From Darwinibacter acetoxidans_A (GTDB lineage Bacteria > Bacillota > Limnochordia > Darwinibacteriales > Darwinibacteriaceae): a stretch of DNA of 61,868 nt. The stretch lies in contig JBHGWS010000135.1 of assembly GCA_041936745.1 (NCBI GenBank), positions 1 to 61,868 on the forward strand. The letters run 5' to 3'. Shown here piece by piece: positions 40,241 through 48,651 of this stretch (position 1 is its first letter; every line of letters begins with the position of its first letter). Position numbers and translations under genes: made by a program. The notes beneath the pieces were generated by a model that saw nothing but the letters and a program-made list of their open reading frames with translations, was not told where the DNA came from and did no database searches.

Positions 40241-41382
40241 AGCGGAGATCGAAGATTATAATTCTCACTGTGTTGGCCTTGTTGTCTGCAGGCTGCTGGG
40301 ATTACCTCGAATTGGAATTCGTTGATTTTGTCTTTGGTTTCGGCGTTGATGAAATAGAGCCGAAGTTTGCTGTCGTCGCAGAAGTTATTAAAGTAGGGGA
40401 TGAACCCGAGACCCAATTCCAATCGGTGGTACTCACAAATAAAGGGGATAGCTTCTTTGCTGCCGCGCGGCCCCTTTCTAAAATGGCCGGCATGAGACTT
40501 TTTTGGGCTCATTCCCAGGTTTTTATTATCTCTGAGGAAGTAGCTAAACAGGGTGTTTTGCCCGCCATTGAGTCAGCACTGCGTGATCCCAGTGTGCGCA
40601 CGTCTGTTTTGATGTATGTGGCCAGGGGCTGCACCGCGGAGGAGATTTTCAAAAGCAAAGTCCCGTTTACCGACTCTGTGACGGGCCACTTGGTGAATAT
40701 CGCCGATTTTCACCACCGTGTACCGACTTGTTTTAATCAAGAGCTTTGGGAATTCCGCCAATGCCTGCAGATGAGCGGTATTTCCGCTGTTATGCCCACA
40801 ATTCAACTCGTGCAGGAAGGGACGGAAGAAATCCCGCAGCTGGAAGGCACAGCCCTTTTTAAAAATGACCGGTTCGTCGGCTGGATTAACGGCCAAGAGA
40901 CTCGTTTTTTTTCAATGATGCGGGGTTTGATTGATCGAGGCCCTTTAGTGGTAGATGTTGCTTTCAACGGGGAAAAAGGGAAAATAACAGTGGAGATCCG
41001 CGGCAATCAAGTGAAGATTAAGCCCGTGGTAAACGAACAGGCTGTCCACATGAAAGTTGATGTCCAGCTGCAGGTAAGCCTGTTGGAAATGGGTGCTCTG
41101 CATCTTAGATATGAACGGCCGGAAATAAAAGCGGAATTGGAAAGGCAGATCAGTTTCGCAGTGACAAATTCAATACGAAATCTAATCACGAAAGTGCAAA
41201 AGGAAACAGGCAGTGACGTTTTTGGTTTTGGCAGGATCTTAAAAAGAGCAAAACCTAAGGTTTGGCAGGCACTGGAGAGCGATTGGGATCGAATTTTTCC
41301 CAATTTAGATGTGGCGATTGGAGTTAAAACAAGAATTTCGGCCGCAGGTGTGCTTTCAACACCTGTACAAATGAGGGAGTAG
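40237..41382 (+). CDS. gerC: Spore germinant receptor subunit C (Ger(x)C lipoprotein)
   Basis: A 381-residue lipoprotein. Signal peptide with lipobox LSAGC (Cys20) followed by WDYLELE, the Ger(x)C start, then an extracytoplasmic region with LFWAHSQVFIISEE and QLEGTALFKNDRFVGW. It anchors to the outer face of the spore inner membrane. ATG overlaps the gerA stop by four bases. The intact lipobox shows that the organism has the lipoprotein pathway, in contrast to the binding proteins in this window that lack one. Confidence 0.94.
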   Translation: MKRRSKIIILTVLALLSAGCWDYLELEFVDFVFGFGVDEIEPKFAVVAEVIKVGDEPETQFQSVVLTNKGDSFFAAARPLSKMAGMRLFWAHSQVFIISEEVAKQGVLPAIESALRDPSVRTSVLMYVARGCTAEEIFKSKVPFTDSVTGHLVNIADFHHRVPTCFNQELWEFRQCLQMSGISAVMPTIQLVQEGTEEIPQLEGTALFKNDRFVGWINGQETRFFSMMRGLIDRGPLVVDVAFNGEKGKITVEIRGNQVKIKPVVNEQAVHMKVDVQLQVSLLEMGALHLRYERPEIKAELERQISFAVTNSIRNLITKVQKETGSDVFGFGRILKRAKPKVWQALESDWDRIFPNLDVAIGVKTRISAAGVLSTPVQMRE

Positions 41383-41383
41383 A

Positions 41384-41608
41384 TTGGCAGTCTTAGTCTT
41401 GTTCGGGTTTGTGGTGGTGGGGATCGTGGAAATGAGGCTTTGGCCAAAACGGCCCTTAAAAAAGGTCCTTGTCTATTGGATTTTTCTTGCGGCAGCAGCT
41501 TTGTTATCCGCCTTAATGGTCGTCAATATTGATCTGCCGGTGCCGTCTCCACTGGACTTTTTAAATCGGCTTGCGAAAGAAATCTGGCAGGGGTGGTTAG
41601 TTGATTAA
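41384..41608 (+). CDS. Small two-helix membrane protein of the ger operon (D-subunit-like)
   Basis: A 74-residue protein with two hydrophobic segments (about 2-16 and 28-48) and a short C-terminal amphipathic stretch. Several Bacillus germinant receptor operons carry an extra small two-helix D gene that modulates receptor function. Size, topology and position between C and B genes fit that group, though homology cannot be proven by eye. TTG start with GAGGGA upstream. It overlaps the gerB start by eight bases. Confidence 0.65.
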   Translation: MAVLVLFGFVVVGIVEMRLWPKRPLKKVLVYWIFLAAAALLSALMVVNIDLPVPSPLDFLNRLAKEIWQGWLVD

Positions 41609-42695
41609 AGAAATGGTTCCCACGAGGCAGGGCGCGGCTTTAGTAACTTTATTCGTCTTAGGCAACACATCTATTTTTGGTTTGGGGGCCCGGGCAGGCA
41701 CCGATCTTTGGCTCGCCTTTTTGACCGCGATTGTGCTTTCCCTGCCTTTTATCTTGCTCTATTCCCGCCTCCGCACCCTTTTGCCCGGTGCGGATCTTTG
41801 GGAAGGCCTAGAACAGCTTCTGGGATTGTGGCCAAGCCGCCTTGTCGCTCTGTTTTATGCTTTTTATGCCTGGCGGCTGGCCTGTTTTGTGGGCCAAGAT
41901 GTGGCAAGTTTTCTGACGGGCATACCTTTGGAAAACACTCCTAACGTTGTTTTGCTGCTGTTCGCCGCCGTACTGAGCTTGTGGGCGGTTAAAGCGGGGT
42001 TGGAGGTTTTAGCCAGGTGGAGCGGTATCTTTTTTAAAATCGTCCTGTTTATAATTTCTATAACCTTTTTTTTGGTTTTAACCCAGGTCGATTTAGAAAA
42101 TCTGCGGCCCGTCCTTTATCACGGTTTCGAGCCGGTAATTTTAGGAGCACTGGAACTGGTGGATTTCCCCTTCTTGGAAACGGTTCTTTTGTTTTGGGTT
42201 TTTGATACCTTCGGCGAAAAAGGTTCAGTTTACAAAATTATGGTGCCGGGCTTTTTGCTTGCCGCTTTTATCTTAATGATTACGAGTACAACAGCCCTGA
42301 CAGTGGAAGGCGTGGACAAATATGTCGGTTCCTTTTTTCCCGGTTACGTTGCGGTCTCGCGCATTGATATCGCCCGTTTTTTGACCAGGTTGGAAATTTT
42401 AGCCGGGGTGTACTTCGTCATCGGCGGGTTTTTAAAGCTGAGCATCTGCCTTTTGACGGCCAGCAAAGGTTTTGCCAGGGGCTTGGGCTTTCGGGACTAC
42501 CGTTTTTTAGTAACCCCCTTGGCTTTGGGCTTAATTGCGGGTTCCCAGTGGTTTGCCAAATCTCTTCTGGAAACCCACGTGGCGGCAATTAAGATTTGGC
42601 ACCCTTACGATGCTTCCATCCAAATGGTAATCCCTTTTCTTCTTTGGCTGCTGGCCGAGATTAAATTCAGGCCCAAGGCAAGTGGGCATCAATAG
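41601..42695 (+). CDS. gerB: Spore germinant receptor subunit B (GerB family)
   Basis: A 364-residue membrane protein with about ten helices of the amino-acid/polyamine/organocation transporter fold. Family features: PTRQGAALVTLFVLG at the N-terminus and the WSGIFFK loop. It is the presumed ligand-binding subunit of the receptor. TTG start inside the end of the small upstream gene. Its last 29 bases overlap the convergent serine hydrolase gene, with no terminator between them. Confidence 0.92.
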   Translation: MIKEMVPTRQGAALVTLFVLGNTSIFGLGARAGTDLWLAFLTAIVLSLPFILLYSRLRTLLPGADLWEGLEQLLGLWPSRLVALFYAFYAWRLACFVGQDVASFLTGIPLENTPNVVLLLFAAVLSLWAVKAGLEVLARWSGIFFKIVLFIISITFFLVLTQVDLENLRPVLYHGFEPVILGALELVDFPFLETVLLFWVFDTFGEKGSVYKIMVPGFLLAAFILMITSTTALTVEGVDKYVGSFFPGYVAVSRIDIARFLTRLEILAGVYFVIGGFLKLSICLLTASKGFARGLGFRDYRFLVTPLALGLIAGSQWFAKSLLETHVAAIKIWHPYDASIQMVIPFLLWLLAEIKFRPKASGHQ

Positions 42696-43743
42696 CTTGG
42701 CAGATCGCCTGATAAAATTTAGGCCGCAGCGCAATTATTGCCTGGTTTTGGCGGCTGGGGTGAACCCTGTTAGTTAATAAAATGCCGTAAAAGCGGCGCC
42801 TAAAATCAAGCCAGATGGAAGTACCCGTAAAGCCTGTATGGCCCACTGAACGCGGTGAGATGAGTTCACCGGCGGAACAAGCCTTAGGGCTTGGCAGCAG
42901 CCAGCCTAAGGTTCTCGGTTGGTTTTTAGCGGGGCTGTAGTTATTAAAAAGCAGATTGATTGTGCTTTCTTGCAAGATTTTTTTGTCCTTAAATGAGCCT
43001 TTCTGCAGCAGCATTTCACAAAACCGCCCCAAATCTAAAGCAGTACCAAAAAGCCCCGCATTGCCGCTGATACCTCCCAGGGCGCGGGCGTTTTCATCGT
43101 GAACCGTGCCCTGGAGGAATTCTTTTTCCGCCCAGTCCCACTCCGTGTAAGCTATATTGGCCCGGGCTTCCTGCGGCGGGTTGTAGCAGGTATCTTTTAA
43201 AGCAAGGGGCTCGGCGACAAATTTTTCAAAAAGCGCCGCCAAAGAGGATGATGCCAGCTGCTCCATGATTAAGCCCAGGATAATAAAGCCGACGCAGGAG
43301 TATTCAACCGCCGTGCCCGTTTTATAGCTGAGGGGGATTTCAAAAAGGGCGGCCCAAGCCGTTTCTTTTTCCTTAAAACGCGGGTCTTTGTATAAAGGGA
43401 AAACAGCGGGCAGACCAGAAGTATGAGTAAGAAGCTGCCTGATTGTAATTTCCCCTTTATCATTGGGTACGCCGGCCGTTAGGGTGCCAATTTTGTCATC
43501 TAAACTAAAGATGCCCTCTTCCCAGAGCTTGAGGGCAATGGTAGTTGTGGCAACCACCTTGGTCAGTGATGCCAAATCAAAAACGGTATTCGTGCGGGCG
43601 GGTTTTGGGTTGGGGAAAAAGCTGAGGCTGCCGAAAGCGTGCGGGCCGTATAATTTGCCCTGAAAGCCAACGAGCGCCACCGCCGCGGAGGTATTTTTTG
43701 CTGAAACAAAATGTTCTACTGTTTGAAACGCTTTTGTAAACAT
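42667..43743 (-). CDS. Serine beta-lactamase-like hydrolase (class C/EstB group)
   Basis: About 358 residues. Active-site motifs of the penicillin-binding-protein fold: SxxK as SLTK (LASLTKVV), the Tyr box as YSCVGF, and GHTGFTG in place of KTG. This HTG variant is typical of esterase/DD-peptidase-like homologues, not true beta-lactamases. No signal peptide is visible, so it is probably cytosolic. ATG at 43743 follows AAGGTG. The substrate could be an ester or peptide. It overlaps the 3' end of gerB. Confidence 0.85.
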   Translation of the reverse strand: MFTKAFQTVEHFVSAKNTSAAVALVGFQGKLYGPHAFGSLSFFPNPKPARTNTVFDLASLTKVVATTTIALKLWEEGIFSLDDKIGTLTAGVPNDKGEITIRQLLTHTSGLPAVFPLYKDPRFKEKETAWAALFEIPLSYKTGTAVEYSCVGFIILGLIMEQLASSSLAALFEKFVAEPLALKDTCYNPPQEARANIAYTEWDWAEKEFLQGTVHDENARALGGISGNAGLFGTALDLGRFCEMLLQKGSFKDKKILQESTINLLFNNYSPAKNQPRTLGWLLPSPKACSAGELISPRSVGHTGFTGTSIWLDFRRRFYGILLTNRVHPSRQNQAIIALRPKFYQAICQAIDAHLPWA

Positions 43744-43849
43744 AAAGGTCACACCTTCCCACAGGTATTTGATCTTATTCCGTTAATAAGCCTGTTTTCC
43801 TTGTAGGTAAATTTTCCGGGTTGGCAGGTAACAGAAAGGAAGAAAAACA

Positions 43850-45568
43850 ATGACGGAAGCTAAACAGCGCCTGCAGGCATGGCTTGCTGATCCGCTGATC
43901 GATGAAGCCACAAAAGAGGAACTTCGTAATTTAAAGGACGGCCCGGACCTGGAAGATCGGTTTTTCCGCTGGCTGGAATTCGGCACCGGCGGTTTAAGGG
44001 GTAAAATGGGGGCAGGCTCCAACCGCATGAACATCTACACAGTGCGGCTTGTAACCCAGGCTTTGGCGGATACCATTAAGCTGAAAGGCTCGGCCAAAAA
44101 AGGGGTAGCCATTGCTTACGATTCCCGCCACCGCTCTTTTGAGTTTGCCAAAGCCAGCGCCGCTGTTTTAGTGGCTAACGAGATCCCCGTTTATGTCTTT
44201 CGGGAATTAGCCCCAACACCCCTACTTTCCTTTGCTGTCAGGTACTTTAAAGCGGCGGGGGGCATTGTAATAACAGCAAGCCACAATCCCTCCGAGTATA
44301 ACGGGTACAAAGCTTATAACGAACACGGCAACCAGCTTCTGCCAAAGGATGCTTTAACGGTCAGCTCACGGCAGGCTGAGCTCAGCTTTAAAGATGTAAG
44401 GGTTTCGGATCAGCCGAAAAAAAGCCCCCTTTGGCATTGGGTGGGAGAAGAGGTTATCCAAGCTTACCTGGCAAGCCTGCTTGAGATTGCGCCAAACAGG
44501 GGCCCGGTGGAAACCTTAGGCGTTCTTTATACCCCGCTGCACGGCACAGGTGCCCGATTTGTGCCGGAGATCTTAAAGAAAGCGGGCTTTAAAAACGTGG
44601 GCACAGTTTTGGAACAGATGGCGCCTGACGGGGATTTTCCCACAGTAAAGATGCCTAACCCGGAAGATGAAGCCGCTTTTCGGCTTGCCTTTGCCCGGGC
44701 AAAAAAAGAGCATTTTGATCTAATCATCGCCACGGACCCCGATGCGGACCGCATGGGGATTGCCGTCAATCATCAAAAGCGCTGGGTGTTTTTAAACGGC
44801 CACCAGATTGGGCTTTTGCTTTTAGATTTCATCTTACAGCATCAATCGGCGGAAGAGTTGGAAAAAGCAGTCGCCATAAAAACCATAGTTACTTCCGAAA
44901 TGGTTATGCCCATTGCGGAAAAATATGGGATTGAAGTTGAAAACACCTTAACCGGGTTTAAATACATCGGGGCTTTAATAGACCGCTTGGCGGCTGAGGG
45001 CAGGCGTTTCATTTTTGGTTTCGAAGAAAGCTACGGTTATCTGGCAGGCTCTGCCATTCGAGATAAAGATGCTGTTTTAGCGGCGCTTTTAACAGCCCAG
45101 GCGGCGGCGTTTTACAAAAATAAAGGGCACACGCTTGTCGCTCGTTGGGAAAACCTAATGCAGGAGCACGGCTATTACAAGCAGGGCTTAGCCTATTATT
45201 CTTTTGCCACCAGTCAAGAGGCGGAGCGCTCGCAAAGGCTCTTAAGCCGGCTGCGCCAGGCCCCCTTAGAGGAAATTGGCGGTGAAAGAGTTGTCAAGGT
45301 CTTGGATTACAGTAAAAATGAGTGCTATAATTTATTGACAAAAGAAAGAACGGCCATTGGGCTGCCCCGGGAAAACGTCCTCCAGTGGCTGACAGAGGAG
45401 AAAAGCAAAATAACACTGCGCCCTTCCGGCACGGAACCGAAGATGAAGCTTTATGTGGAAGCGGTGGCCTGTGACAGCGATAAAGCGGAACGCCGTTTAC
45501 AGCGGCTGAAAAAAGCGTTTAACCGGCTGGTTGAAGCAGGCTTGGCGGAAAAAACGGCCTCTCTTTAA
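43850..45568 (+). CDS. pgcA: Alpha-phosphoglucomutase / phosphomannomutase, PgcA-like
   Basis: A 572-residue member of the phosphohexomutase family, the length of B. subtilis PgcA. Catalytic phosphoserine loop TASHNPSEYNGYK, metal loop DPDADRMGI, sugar-binding loop GFEESYGYL and phosphate-binding loop RPSGTEPKMKLY. It interconverts glucose 1- and 6-phosphate for cell-wall and glycan synthesis. The ribosome binding site is AAAGGAAG. Its last four bases overlap the convergent HD-GYP gene. Confidence 0.95.
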   Translation: MTEAKQRLQAWLADPLIDEATKEELRNLKDGPDLEDRFFRWLEFGTGGLRGKMGAGSNRMNIYTVRLVTQALADTIKLKGSAKKGVAIAYDSRHRSFEFAKASAAVLVANEIPVYVFRELAPTPLLSFAVRYFKAAGGIVITASHNPSEYNGYKAYNEHGNQLLPKDALTVSSRQAELSFKDVRVSDQPKKSPLWHWVGEEVIQAYLASLLEIAPNRGPVETLGVLYTPLHGTGARFVPEILKKAGFKNVGTVLEQMAPDGDFPTVKMPNPEDEAAFRLAFARAKKEHFDLIIATDPDADRMGIAVNHQKRWVFLNGHQIGLLLLDFILQHQSAEELEKAVAIKTIVTSEMVMPIAEKYGIEVENTLTGFKYIGALIDRLAAEGRRFIFGFEESYGYLAGSAIRDKDAVLAALLTAQAAAFYKNKGHTLVARWENLMQEHGYYKQGLAYYSFATSQEAERSQRLLSRLRQAPLEEIGGERVVKVLDYSKNECYNLLTKERTAIGLPRENVLQWLTEEKSKITLRPSGTEPKMKLYVEAVACDSDKAERRLQRLKKAFNRLVEAGLAEKTASL

Positions 45569-46764
45569 GATGAGGCCGCCGCGGCATTGCCCGCAATTTC
45601 CCCTAAGTGATCTAAAGCTAATTGAGTCAGTTCCCCATCTAGATGCCCCAGCCGGACATTTTCCAATAAGATTTCCGTAATTTTCTCCTGCGAGAAGCTG
45701 GGCCTGTAAGGGCGTGCTTCCAAAAGAGACTGCGTAATATCGGCAACGGCAATTAACCTTGCCTCCGGCTCCAATTCGGGGCCACCAAGGGCGAAAGGAT
45801 AACCGGTGCCGTTTAACCTTTCGTGGTGGTAAGCTGCCCAACGCTGTAGGGGGGCCGCGCCCGGGCCGATGGCACCGATTAAGTAATAGGTGTGGTAGGT
45901 GTGCTGCTTCATAATGTCCCTCTGCCGTTTGTCAAGCCGGCCCGGATGCATTAAAACTTCATCGGGCACTGCTAGTTTACCCACATCGTGCAAAAGAGCG
46001 GCGATTTTTATCAACCTCACCTTTTCCGGCCCCATCCCCAACTTCGCCGCCAAAAAAGCGGCCACCCTAGCCACCCCCAAAGAATGATCCCCTGTGAAAG
46101 GGGATTTGCTGTCGACAATGACTGCCATCAGGTGGGCTATTTCTTCCAGTTCATCTAAATTTAAAAGATGGTAGGCAGACAACTCCGCCTGAAAAACGGC
46201 GCGGTAGTTGCCGTGCTGCAGATCGAGCCAAAAGCCCGCTATCTCCCCTAACTCAGCTAACGCCTCGCAGGCCGCGGGGTGGAAGATCTTTTTCTTTCTG
46301 GCCTGAAAATAGGCCAGGATATCGTCAATCTGCCAGAGGTAGTATTTGTCGCGTTTCAGGATGTGATCGAGCCTGTCCGCCAAATGGATAATGGCAGGCA
46401 TTAAACTCATGTTAGGCGTGTAATAATCGTGGTGTTCCAAAACCGTCCGGGCATAACGGCCAAACAGCTTAGTAGGCTTTAAAAGCTCATAACCCCGCTC
46501 ACAGTGGATGGCGGTTAAACCGGGCTCCGGTTCTAAATCAGCCAATTTAAGTTTTTCATCAGTGGTCATAATGCCAAAATCGTGCAACAGGGCGCTTAAA
46601 ACCAAGTCGTAAAGCTGCTCCTTGGAAAACTGCATTTTCCTGCCGATGCGCCAAGAGGTATAGGCTACCCTTTCCGCATGATAGAGGAATTCCAGGTTGT
46701 TTAGATCTCCCGCCCGGGAGAAGCCGCTGATGGTGGAAATTAAATCCGCTTCAATTTTATGCAT
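45565..46764 (-). CDS. Tandem HD / HD-GYP phosphodiesterase
   Basis: A 399-residue cytosolic protein with two HD-superfamily domains. The N-terminal one (about 20-185) has LLHDFG and LEHHDYY. The C-terminal one is a full HD-GYP with LLHDVGK, HHERLNGTGYP and AVADI. HD-GYP domains hydrolyse cyclic-di-GMP or related dinucleotides; the tandem arrangement without a sensor or receiver suggests regulation through the first HD domain. Start ATG with AGGTGAT upstream. It is the third cyclic-di-GMP-type protein in the window. Confidence 0.88.
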   Translation of the reverse strand: MHKIEADLISTISGFSRAGDLNNLEFLYHAERVAYTSWRIGRKMQFSKEQLYDLVLSALLHDFGIMTTDEKLKLADLEPEPGLTAIHCERGYELLKPTKLFGRYARTVLEHHDYYTPNMSLMPAIIHLADRLDHILKRDKYYLWQIDDILAYFQARKKKIFHPAACEALAELGEIAGFWLDLQHGNYRAVFQAELSAYHLLNLDELEEIAHLMAVIVDSKSPFTGDHSLGVARVAAFLAAKLGMGPEKVRLIKIAALLHDVGKLAVPDEVLMHPGRLDKRQRDIMKQHTYHTYYLIGAIGPGAAPLQRWAAYHHERLNGTGYPFALGGPELEPEARLIAVADITQSLLEARPYRPSFSQEKITEILLENVRLGHLDGELTQLALDHLGEIAGNAAAASS

Positions 46765-46862
46765 AAAATCACCTGCGCCTCTTATATGTAATAGATAGCA
46801 TGAAGGAGTTTGGGCCTCTAACTAGAATGCTAACACGTAAACAAGCTGGGAGTGGTTGACCG

Positions 46863-47414
46863 ATGCGCCGCTGCAAAACGTGGTGGAATTTATTTCAAGC
46901 CTTTTTCCGAATCGGCATTTTTGCCTTTGGCGGCGGCTTTGCCATGCTGCCTCTTATAGAAAGAGAAATCATCGACCGGCACGGCTGGGCGACCAAAGAT
47001 GAAATCATTAACATTTACGCCTTGGCCCAGGCGGTGCCCGGCGCCATTGGTGTAAACACGGCTATTTTTATCGGCGGCCGGCTCTATGGCGTGCCCGGTG
47101 CAGTAATTGCTCTTTTAGGTGTTGTAACCCCTTCGGTTTTAATTATTTTAATAATAGCACATTTTTTCGCGCAGTTCCAATCCAACGTTTATTTTGCCAG
47201 GGCGTTTAACGGCGTGCGCGGAGCAGTCGTCGGTTTGATTGCCGCAGCCGCCCTACGGATTAGCAGGAGTGCCGTGAAAGACAAGTTTGGGCTTTTTTTA
47301 GCCGCAGCTGCCTTAGTGCTCAGCGTTTTCGATCTCATACATGTTATTTGGATTATGCTTTTAGGGGGCCTGGCCGGCTCTTTCTATTATTATTTTAAGG
47401 GGCAGGGTTCGTGA
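46863..47414 (+). CDS. chrA: Chromate transporter subunit, first half (second pair)
   Basis: A 183-residue short CHR protein with the signature FAFGGGFAMLPLIEREI and five or six helices. It is a second copy of the split chromate transporter found at 2404-3509. Overlaps the next half by four bases. A weak GAGTGG ribosome binding site precedes the ATG. Confidence 0.88.
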   Translation: MRRCKTWWNLFQAFFRIGIFAFGGGFAMLPLIEREIIDRHGWATKDEIINIYALAQAVPGAIGVNTAIFIGGRLYGVPGAVIALLGVVTPSVLIILIIAHFFAQFQSNVYFARAFNGVRGAVVGLIAAAALRISRSAVKDKFGLFLAAAALVLSVFDLIHVIWIMLLGGLAGSFYYYFKGQGS

Positions 47415-47947
47415 TCTTAAAACTATTTTTTGCCTTTTTCAAAATCGGCTTATTCACCATCGGCGGCGGCTATGCCATGCTGCCTTTAATCAGGCAGGAA
47501 ATCCTCCGCTATGGCTGGCTGACTCCTGAGGAGTTTGTTGATATAGTGGGCATTGCGGAAATGACGCCGGGGCCTATTGCCGTTAATGCGGCAACTTTCG
47601 TCGGCTACCGCTGTGTTGGCTTTTGGGGTGCTTTAACTGCCACCTTGGCGGTTGTTTTGCCCTCTTTTATCAGTGTGCTTGCGGTAAGTAAATTTTGGAT
47701 GCGTTATCAGGATAACCACAAGGTGCAGGGTTTTTTCGCCGGGGTTAGGCCGACTGTGGCGGGCCTGGTGGGTGCCGCTGCTTTATTATTAGGCCTGACT
47801 ACTTTTCAGGCAATCAACCCCGGCACTGTTGACACTGCTACTGCCTTAATTGCTGCCGGTGTGTTTGTGGGCATTTATTTTTTCAAACTTGACCCCATAA
47901 AAATTCTGGTGGCCAGTGCCGTCTTGGGATTAATTGTCTTTAAATAA
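47411..47947 (+). CDS. chrA: Chromate transporter subunit, second half (second pair)
   Basis: A 178-residue short CHR protein with FTIGGGYAMLPLIRQEI and the conserved EMTPGPIAVNAATFVG. GTG start overlapping the stop of the first half. It pairs with the preceding protein. No terminator is visible before the tetR promoter. Confidence 0.88.
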   Translation: MILKLFFAFFKIGLFTIGGGYAMLPLIRQEILRYGWLTPEEFVDIVGIAEMTPGPIAVNAATFVGYRCVGFWGALTATLAVVLPSFISVLAVSKFWMRYQDNHKVQGFFAGVRPTVAGLVGAAALLLGLTTFQAINPGTVDTATALIAAGVFVGIYFFKLDPIKILVASAVLGLIVFK

Positions 47948-47977
47948 ATAACTTTTTGTAAAATACCATGTTTACCC

Positions 47978-48006
47978 TTTTAGTTGCGGCTTAAGCGTGG
48001 TATACT
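47978..48006 (+). promoter_or_regulatory. Promoter of tetR-peptide transporter operon
   Basis: TATACT (48001-48006) is a good -10. TTTTAG at 47978-47983 gives a 17-base spacer but is a poor -35, which would suit a promoter that is easily repressed. Confidence 0.5.
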
Positions 48007-48018
48007 TTTTACAGAGAA

Positions 48019-48036
48019 TATGACTGGGTGGTCATA
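48019..48036. promoter_or_regulatory. TetR-type palindromic operator
   Basis: Perfect inverted repeat TATGAC-TGGGTG-GTCATA directly downstream of the -10 and just before the tetR ribosome binding site. The TGAC...GTCA core is typical of TetR-family operators, so autoregulation is likely. Confidence 0.75.
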
Positions 48037-48048
48037 AGGGGGTGCTTC

Positions 48049-48651
48049 ATGCCGAAAGAGACTTTTTTAAATCTTCCGCCTGAAAAAAGGGAGCTGATTG
48101 AGAAAAGGGCAATGGAGGAGTTCGCCCGCCTCCCATATGAGCAGGCATCGTTAAGCCGCATTGTCGACACCTGCGGTATTGCCAAAGGGAGCATGTACCA
48201 GTACTTTTCGGATAAACTGGCCCTCTATTTATACATCGTGGAACTGGCTTATGAGAAAAAACGCACCTATGTCAATAAAGCGTTTGCCGCCGAAGGGGGC
48301 ATGTTCAAGATTTTAGAGGAGTATTACCACCAGTCTTATTTGTTTTCTAGGGATTACCCCCTCATGCATAAGGTGGTGAACAATTTTTGGGAAAGCCGGG
48401 CGCAAAGGCTCCATTCTCAACTGTCTCGGGGGAAAATAGCCAGGGAACAGGATTTCCTTAAATTTCTCACCAAAGCGGTTGAGGAAGGGGAAGCGAATCC
48501 CAGTTTAAACCCGGCAGCGGTTTTCTTTGTTTACCATGCCGTGGGCAAAGACTTAATCGACCACTTCGGCGAGGAGATGAACGGCGAATTCGTTTCCCAA
48601 GTGTTGGATGTACTTAAGTTAGGCCTGCAAAGGCGAGAGGAGAAGCGGTAA
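48049..48651 (+). CDS. TetR-family transcription regulator
   Basis: About 200 residues. The N-terminal helix-turn-helix (about 27-46) reads ASLSRIVDTCGIAKGSMYQYF, the TetR DNA-recognition helix. The remainder is a ligand-binding helical domain. The ATG at 48049 follows AAGGGGGTG; upstream in-frame starts fall in or before the operator. It overlaps the next gene by one base (TAATG), so it should control the downstream transporter genes as well as itself. Confidence 0.9.
   Translation: MPKETFLNLPPEKRELIEKRAMEEFARLPYEQASLSRIVDTCGIAKGSMYQYFSDKLALYLYIVELAYEKKRTYVNKAFAAEGGMFKILEEYYHQSYLFSRDYPLMHKVVNNFWESRAQRLHSQLSRGKIAREQDFLKFLTKAVEEGEANPSLNPAAVFFVYHAVGKDLIDHFGEEMNGEFVSQVLDVLKLGLQRREEKR

Noticed and set aside
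42667..43743. True class C beta-lactamase resistance gene
   Set aside because: It lacks a visible signal peptide and has HTG in place of KTG, as in esterase or peptidase homologues.
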